A stretch of DNA of 64,000 bases, taken from the NCBI RefSeq assembly GCF_003260205.1, contig NZ_QERF01000003.1, forward strand, positions 186,001 to 250,000, read 5' to 3'. Made by a program: the position numbers and the translations under genes. Position 1 is the stretch's first letter. Every line of letters begins with the position of its first letter. Below are positions 60,018 through 64,000 of the stretch, one piece after another. Source of the stretch: Winogradskyella tangerina. Lineage in GTDB: Bacteria > Bacteroidota > Bacteroidia > Flavobacteriales > Flavobacteriaceae. The notes under the pieces were generated by a model, which was given only the letters and a program-made list of their open reading frames with translations, had not been told where the DNA came from and searched no databases.

Positions 60018-62269
60018 TGGAACGACTACAAAGAATCATATCAACGATAATTAAATTCAGAATTGCGATCATTGTATTTCTAACGATCGCTATGGGCTTT
60101 TCAGGGTATCAGACCATCAATAAACTGAGTGTCGATAATTCGTTGGGTATTTGGTTTCTCGAGGACGATCCTAGTTATAAGGCGTATATAGATTTTCAGG
60201 AAAACTTTGGGTCAGATGAGATTTATATTGTGATGCTGCCTGTTGATAACGCCATTGGCGAAACCGAGGTCAATACATTAAAAACGCTACATAAAAATAT
60301 TGACGCCTTGCCTTATGTGAAAACAACCTTTAGTTTGGCTAAGGCGAAATACCCTATTTATGGTAACGATAAGGTGGTGTTCAGAGATTTATACAGTCCG
60401 AAGCGCAGCGAAAAAGGTTTAAAAAATCTGTTTTCGAAATTGCCGAAAGTCACTTCGCAATTGGTAACCAATGATTACAAAAGTCAGTTTTTCTATATAC
60501 AGATGAAACCGACGCCAACCATTGAAGAAAAGCGACAGGACATTGCTGGTGAGATTCGCTCAATAATTGATAAAAGCTACTCCAACTACTACCTTACCGG
60601 ACCGCCAGTACTTAACGAAGCCTATAGCAAAGGAATTTATAAAGAGAGTCTTGTTTTCGGAATATTGACCGTTTTAGTCATCACCATTATGCTACTCTTT
60701 TTATTACCGAGTAAGCGCTACCTTATCATTTCATTATTGTCGGTTGCTGTACCAGTGTCCTTACTCTTCGGATTAATTACCTCTTTAGGCTATGCCTTGA
60801 ATATGATCTCAATGCTAATCCCAACTATACTCATGGTGTATAGTGTGAGCGATGCGGTACATATCATCAATATCTACCATAAAGAAGGGCTCAAAAATAA
60901 ATCTTTAAGCAAAACGGAGCTGTTAGCATATACGGTAGTGAAGAGTTTTACACCTTGTTTTTACACCACACTCACAACCTTCGTAGGGTATTTTGCCTTG
61001 TATTTATCACCTTTACCAGCCTTTAAGAATATGGGAGTTTTCACCTGTATAGGTCTGTTTTTTAGCTTTATCCTGGTATACGTGATAACAATTATTGGTT
61101 TTAGTTTTATGAATCTCAATTTTGAAAAGGCCAAACCACTTTTAAGCGTGAAATGGATCAGCCAGACAGGCGTAATAAATTGGCTGAACCAATTTACTTC
61201 AAGATACAAGCGCTCTATTATATTCGGATTTACGGCAGTTTTGATATTTGGATTGTATTCGGTATTTCAGGTGAAAATCGATACCAATTCGCGCGATCTA
61301 TTGGCGGAAGGTGTGGCTAAGCAAGACTTAAGAACCGTTGAGGTAGAACTTGGCGGAAGCAATCGTTTGCAATTAAATATTTCTACCAAGAGCGGTAATG
61401 CCATTTTGAATAGAGATGCCGTAAAACGCTTTGAAGAATTTCAAGCTAAACTAGAGGCAAATGAATTTATATCTAACCCTGTGTCAATCGTTAATTTTAA
61501 ATCTTTTCTGGAACAAAGAACACCAGTATTATTTCAATCTAATTTGTCGGAGGAAAAGATTAAAAACACCTTGTCTATGGTAGATACGGACGATAATAAT
61601 TTCTTTAAACTATTCTCAGAAGATTTTAGCACGGCAGGTTTCACACTAACGTTAAGCGAGATGAAGACCTCTGAACTCGAGCAGGTTTTAGAGGATATTG
61701 AAGTAGCTTTTAAATCGACCTTCGATACAGAAACTTATAATCTTAAGATCAATGGATTTGCTGTTGTTTTTGCACAGCTCAATAATTTTATATTAGAAAC
61801 GCAATTCAAGTCGTTCTTTGCGGCATTTTTTGTGGCTTTCTTATGTTTATTGGTGTTCATTCGAAGTCTAAGAACAACGCTTTTAGTTCTCATTCCGAAT
61901 ATTCTACCGCTTGCCTTACTGGCTATTTTTATGAGCTTGCTCGATATACCACTCGATGTGTCGACTGCAATGATCACGCCCATTATGCTTGGGATTGCCA
62001 TGGACGACACAATTCATTTGGTTTATAAATACCGAAAGAGCAATACCATTACCGGTTCACCTGAATCGCGCATGGATAACGCCATGCATTACACTGGTAG
62101 CGCCTTGTTTTCGACAACAATTGCTTTAGTTGGAGGGTTTTTAATTATTGCCTCTAGCGCAACACCTTCAGTCGGCGATTTTGGAATTCTCTGCGCAGTG
62201 ACGGTAGCCATTGCGTTAATTACAGACATTTTTTACTTGCCTGCTCTTCTAAAACAGTTTGATAGGTAA
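60017..62269 (+). CDS. MMPL/RND-family lipid exporter
   Basis: This 750-residue inner-membrane protein repeats the RND half-unit. It has one N-terminal helix (about 15-35), a periplasmic domain (40-205), five helices (about 210-365) and a second such set (helix about 400, periplasmic 420-590, helices 595-745). Motifs include VYSVSDAVHIINIYH and MLGIAMDDTIHLVYKYRKS, the charged helix-4 region that drives proton coupling. MMPL proteins export complex lipids and polyketides. As the last gene of the operon it probably exports the product. The ABC gene follows on the other strand. Confidence 0.93.
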   Translation: MERLQRIISTIIKFRIAIIVFLTIAMGFSGYQTINKLSVDNSLGIWFLEDDPSYKAYIDFQENFGSDEIYIVMLPVDNAIGETEVNTLKTLHKNIDALPYVKTTFSLAKAKYPIYGNDKVVFRDLYSPKRSEKGLKNLFSKLPKVTSQLVTNDYKSQFFYIQMKPTPTIEEKRQDIAGEIRSIIDKSYSNYYLTGPPVLNEAYSKGIYKESLVFGILTVLVITIMLLFLLPSKRYLIISLLSVAVPVSLLFGLITSLGYALNMISMLIPTILMVYSVSDAVHIINIYHKEGLKNKSLSKTELLAYTVVKSFTPCFYTTLTTFVGYFALYLSPLPAFKNMGVFTCIGLFFSFILVYVITIIGFSFMNLNFEKAKPLLSVKWISQTGVINWLNQFTSRYKRSIIFGFTAVLIFGLYSVFQVKIDTNSRDLLAEGVAKQDLRTVEVELGGSNRLQLNISTKSGNAILNRDAVKRFEEFQAKLEANEFISNPVSIVNFKSFLEQRTPVLFQSNLSEEKIKNTLSMVDTDDNNFFKLFSEDFSTAGFTLTLSEMKTSELEQVLEDIEVAFKSTFDTETYNLKINGFAVVFAQLNNFILETQFKSFFAAFFVAFLCLLVFIRSLRTTLLVLIPNILPLALLAIFMSLLDIPLDVSTAMITPIMLGIAMDDTIHLVYKYRKSNTITGSPESRMDNAMHYTGSALFSTTIALVGGFLIIASSATPSVGDFGILCAVTVAIALITDIFYLPALLKQFDR

Positions 62270-62276
62270 AGGTTCC

Positions 62277-63188
62277 CTATTTATCAATTTCGAAATGAAT
62301 CTCCGTACCTTTATTTAGCTTGGTATGATGGGAAATAAAAATTGGCTGGTTATTAAAGTCGGCCTCAATCAACCAACTTTGCCCATTAAAATAAGATTTG
62401 GTTACTGTGGCCTTAAATTCTAAATGATCTACAACCTTCAATTGATGTGCGTAATATATGTTATCATTAATCACTGAAAACTCGCCGAAAAATGAAGCGA
62501 TCAGAGGTGTTTTGGGATGATTATATAGTTGATTTGGCGTGTCCTTGGCGATGATACTTTTTTGATGAAGCACGATCATTTGATCAGCAAAACCGAGTAC
62601 GTCATTTTTATCATGACTAGCAACAATACAGGAAATCTTCTGTTCTTTTAAATAGTTAAAAACACTTCGCCTAAGAGACTGTTTCTTAAAGTTGTCGATA
62701 TGGCTGAAGGGTTCATCGAGTAATAAGATTTCGGGTTCTTTAGCCAATGCTCTTGCTATGGCAACGCGTTGTTTTTGTCCACCACTAAGATTCTTAACTT
62801 TCGTTTTTGCGAATGCTTCAAGCTCTACAACTTTGATAAGCTCTTGGGTACGTCGTTTTTTTTCTTCAGGATAAAATCGTGAGAGATGCTTGCCAATATT
62901 GTCTTCCACAGTAGTATAAGGCATAAGATCGAATTCTTGAGACACATACTTCATAAAATCATAGCCCACCACTAAATTAAATTTGGGGCCTAATATTTTG
63001 GTGTCTTTCCAATGGATCTCGCCTTGTTCCGCATCAAATTCGCCATAGATCAGTTTCAACAATGTGCTTTTTCCTGAACCGCTTTCACCAATGATAGCTA
63101 AATTTTCACCAATATCAACAGTAAAATTCAGATGGCTAAGCACATCGGTTTTAGAGTATCCAAACGATAAATTTTTTATTTGAAGCAT
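62277..63188 (-). CDS. ABC transporter ATP-binding protein
   Basis: The likely start is ATG 63186-63188 (MLQIKNLSFGYSKTDVL), giving 303 residues; 13 more codons are open upstream. Walker A is GESGSGKSTLLKL, the signature is LSGGQKQRVAIARAL, Walker B is ILLLDEPFSHID and the H-loop is VASHDKNDVLGF. An extra C-terminal beta domain (about 215-303) resembles TOBE-like regulatory domains of importer ATPases. No permease gene is adjacent, so the substrate is unknown. Confidence 0.92.
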   Translation of the reverse strand: MLQIKNLSFGYSKTDVLSHLNFTVDIGENLAIIGESGSGKSTLLKLIYGEFDAEQGEIHWKDTKILGPKFNLVVGYDFMKYVSQEFDLMPYTTVEDNIGKHLSRFYPEEKKRRTQELIKVVELEAFAKTKVKNLSGGQKQRVAIARALAKEPEILLLDEPFSHIDNFKKQSLRRSVFNYLKEQKISCIVASHDKNDVLGFADQMIVLHQKSIIAKDTPNQLYNHPKTPLIASFFGEFSVINDNIYYAHQLKVVDHLEFKATVTKSYFNGQSWLIEADFNNQPIFISHHTKLNKGTEIHFEIDK

Positions 63189-63203
63189 ACTGCAAAAATA
63201 CCA

Positions 63204-63232
63204 CAAAAAAACCGCTTGATTTCTCAAACGGT
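63204..63232 (-). terminator. Terminator of the T9SS protein gene
   Basis: ACCGCTTGA (63211-63219) and TCAAACGGT (63224-63232) form a stem (one mismatch-type G-T pair). The A-run at 63204-63210 gives a U-run in minus-strand RNA. Confidence 0.82.
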
Positions 63233-63257
63233 CTTTGTACTAATTCTTTATTTCGAA

Positions 63258-64000
63258 CTATTTCTTAACGAATCTTCGTATGATTTGCTTACCATTAGAT
63301 TCTATTCTTAAAACGTAAACACCTTCTTGAAGGCTTGAAACGTTAAGTTCGTTATTTAATAATTTTTGATTGTAAACACGCTTACCAGTCATGTCGAAAA
63401 CGGTCGCGATCTTTTCCGTCAAATCTGCTGATGTTTTAATGATTAACACATCATCAACAGGATTTGGATACAGCGTCATATTGGTTAAGGTTTCATCCTC
63501 TACGCTAAGAGGTGCAGAACCTTCAACGATTGTATGAGCTGTATTGATTGCTGGGTTAAGGATCTCATCGATCTCTCCAGAAGGCCAATAAATAGTGATC
63601 TTGGTAATTGACGTGTCAGACCCAATTCCAAAATGCGTATTTAATGAACTCATAAACTCAAAACCATCTCCACTTCTTACATCACGAATCTGAGTACCTG
63701 AAGGTGTGGTGAGTACAACTCTTGCCCCAATTCCATTTCGGTTACTGTAGTTAGGCGTTACGTGAGCCATTCCTACGGTATGAATTTTCACCCAATTATG
63801 ATTGGTGTTTTTCTGATTAAAGTAAATATTACCACTATAATAAGCATCGATGTAGCCATCATTATTGAGGTCACCGAAACTACCATTTTTATAATTGAGC
63901 TGAAGCGACTCAGCATCTTCAAACGTCATATCACCCTTTCCATAGGCAATAGTACCGTTGCTAATAATATCTAAATTCCCATCGTTATCAATATCATGAA
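63258..64000 (-). CDS. Secreted FG-GAP/ASPIC-UnbV protein with T9SS tail, 5' end beyond window
   Basis: The minus-strand frame is open from the window edge to the stop at 63258, giving 247 residues or more. Near the edge are HDIDNDGNLDIISNG-type and FGDLNNDGYIDAYYSG repeats of the FG-GAP/VCBS beta-propeller kind with calcium-binding Asp/Asn residues. The next region, RNGIGARVVLTTPSGTQIRD and ITIYWPSGEIDEI, is the ASPIC/UnbV domain. The final about 75 residues, with LYPNPVDDVLIIKTS, FDMTGKRVYNQ and EGVYVLRIES, are a type A T9SS sorting domain. It should be exported to the cell surface or medium. Confidence 0.92.
   Translation of the reverse strand, partial: HDIDNDGNLDIISNGTIAYGKGDMTFEDAESLQLNYKNGSFGDLNNDGYIDAYYSGNIYFNQKNTNHNWVKIHTVGMAHVTPNYSNRNGIGARVVLTTPSGTQIRDVRSGDGFEFMSSLNTHFGIGSDTSITKITIYWPSGEIDEILNPAINTAHTIVEGSAPLSVEDETLTNMTLYPNPVDDVLIIKTSADLTEKIATVFDMTGKRVYNQKLLNNELNVSSLQEGVYVLRIESNGKQIIRRFVKK

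Noticed and set aside
50544..62269. Flexirubin/dialkylresorcinol (dar) cluster
   Set aside because: The condensing enzyme is a type III PKS with a Cys-His-Asn triad. No ammonia-lyase or DarA/DarB-like pair was found, so only some accessory genes are shared.
1..64000. CRISPR array, rRNA operon, prophage, toxin-antitoxin pair
   Set aside because: No regularly spaced repeats, rRNA sequence, phage structural genes or paired small toxin/antitoxin genes were recognised anywhere in the window.

Overview
This window reads as a stretch of chromosome from a marine-type member of the Flavobacteriaceae (Bacteroidota). The DNA is AT-rich, and several genes carry the Bacteroidota promoter element TAnnTTTG. 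Two proteins end in type IX secretion (T9SS) sorting domains. Family-typical genes include DUF4175, head-GIN, PD40 and OMP_b-brl_3 proteins, a GCS2-CBS fusion, and the order pdxA-DUF177-rpmF-fabH-accB-accC. No species is assigned. No rRNA operon, CRISPR array, prophage or classical IS was seen.

Layout. 1-15 kb: a truncated DUF4175 gene, an AlkB-type hydroxylase, gltX, an SPFH protein, glnS, folB, tRNA-Cys, a LysE transporter, a GIN protein, a YbjQ protein and rnr. 15.1-15.8 kb: a 640-bp AT-rich gap with several DnaA-box-like 9-mers, a tentative oriC candidate. 15.8-30.8 kb: rpiB, a zinc-type CDF exporter, a GNAT enzyme, an OmpA protein, a CtpA-like protease, rnpA, a LexA-like regulator, a GCS2-CBS/aspartoacylase pair, two lipoprotein peptidases, a metallo-beta-lactamase-fold hydrolase and a CPA1 antiporter. 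30.8-50.5 kb: lepA, a TonB-type receptor, M28 and PD40 lipoproteins, dusB, a LolE-like permease, rbfA, mce, tRNA-Met, a small PID-CTERM-like protein, ribE, the pdxA-to-accC block and a secreted M43 protease. 50.5-62.3 kb: a tightly packed plus-strand operon. 62.3-64 kb: an ABC ATPase and the end of a secreted FG-GAP/ASPIC protein.

The 50.5-62.3 kb operon combines a type III polyketide synthase, a methyltransferase and a flavin oxidoreductase with a private type II fatty-acid-synthase set (enoyl reductase, dehydratase, ketosynthase, ACP, phosphopantetheinyl transferase) and an MMPL exporter. The simplest reading is synthesis and export of an aryl- or pyrone-type lipid. The product is unknown.

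Three things do not fit an ordinary housekeeping region. (1) The ketosynthase start has been split by a 451-bp element. It carries a GIY-YIG nuclease gene between inverted REP-like repeats and is bracketed by a 79-bp direct duplication of the target. (2) The 3' end of tRNA-Met plus its terminator is also duplicated as two 79-bp copies around a related REP-like sequence. The shared length suggests a REP/GIY-YIG mobile system that leaves 79-bp duplications. (3) The two paralogous synthetases GluRS and GlnRS each carry an in-frame insert of roughly 70-85 residues in the catalytic core. The GlnRS insert looks like RuvA domain II (two helix-hairpin-helix motifs). The GluRS insert sits directly before the KLSKR active-site loop.
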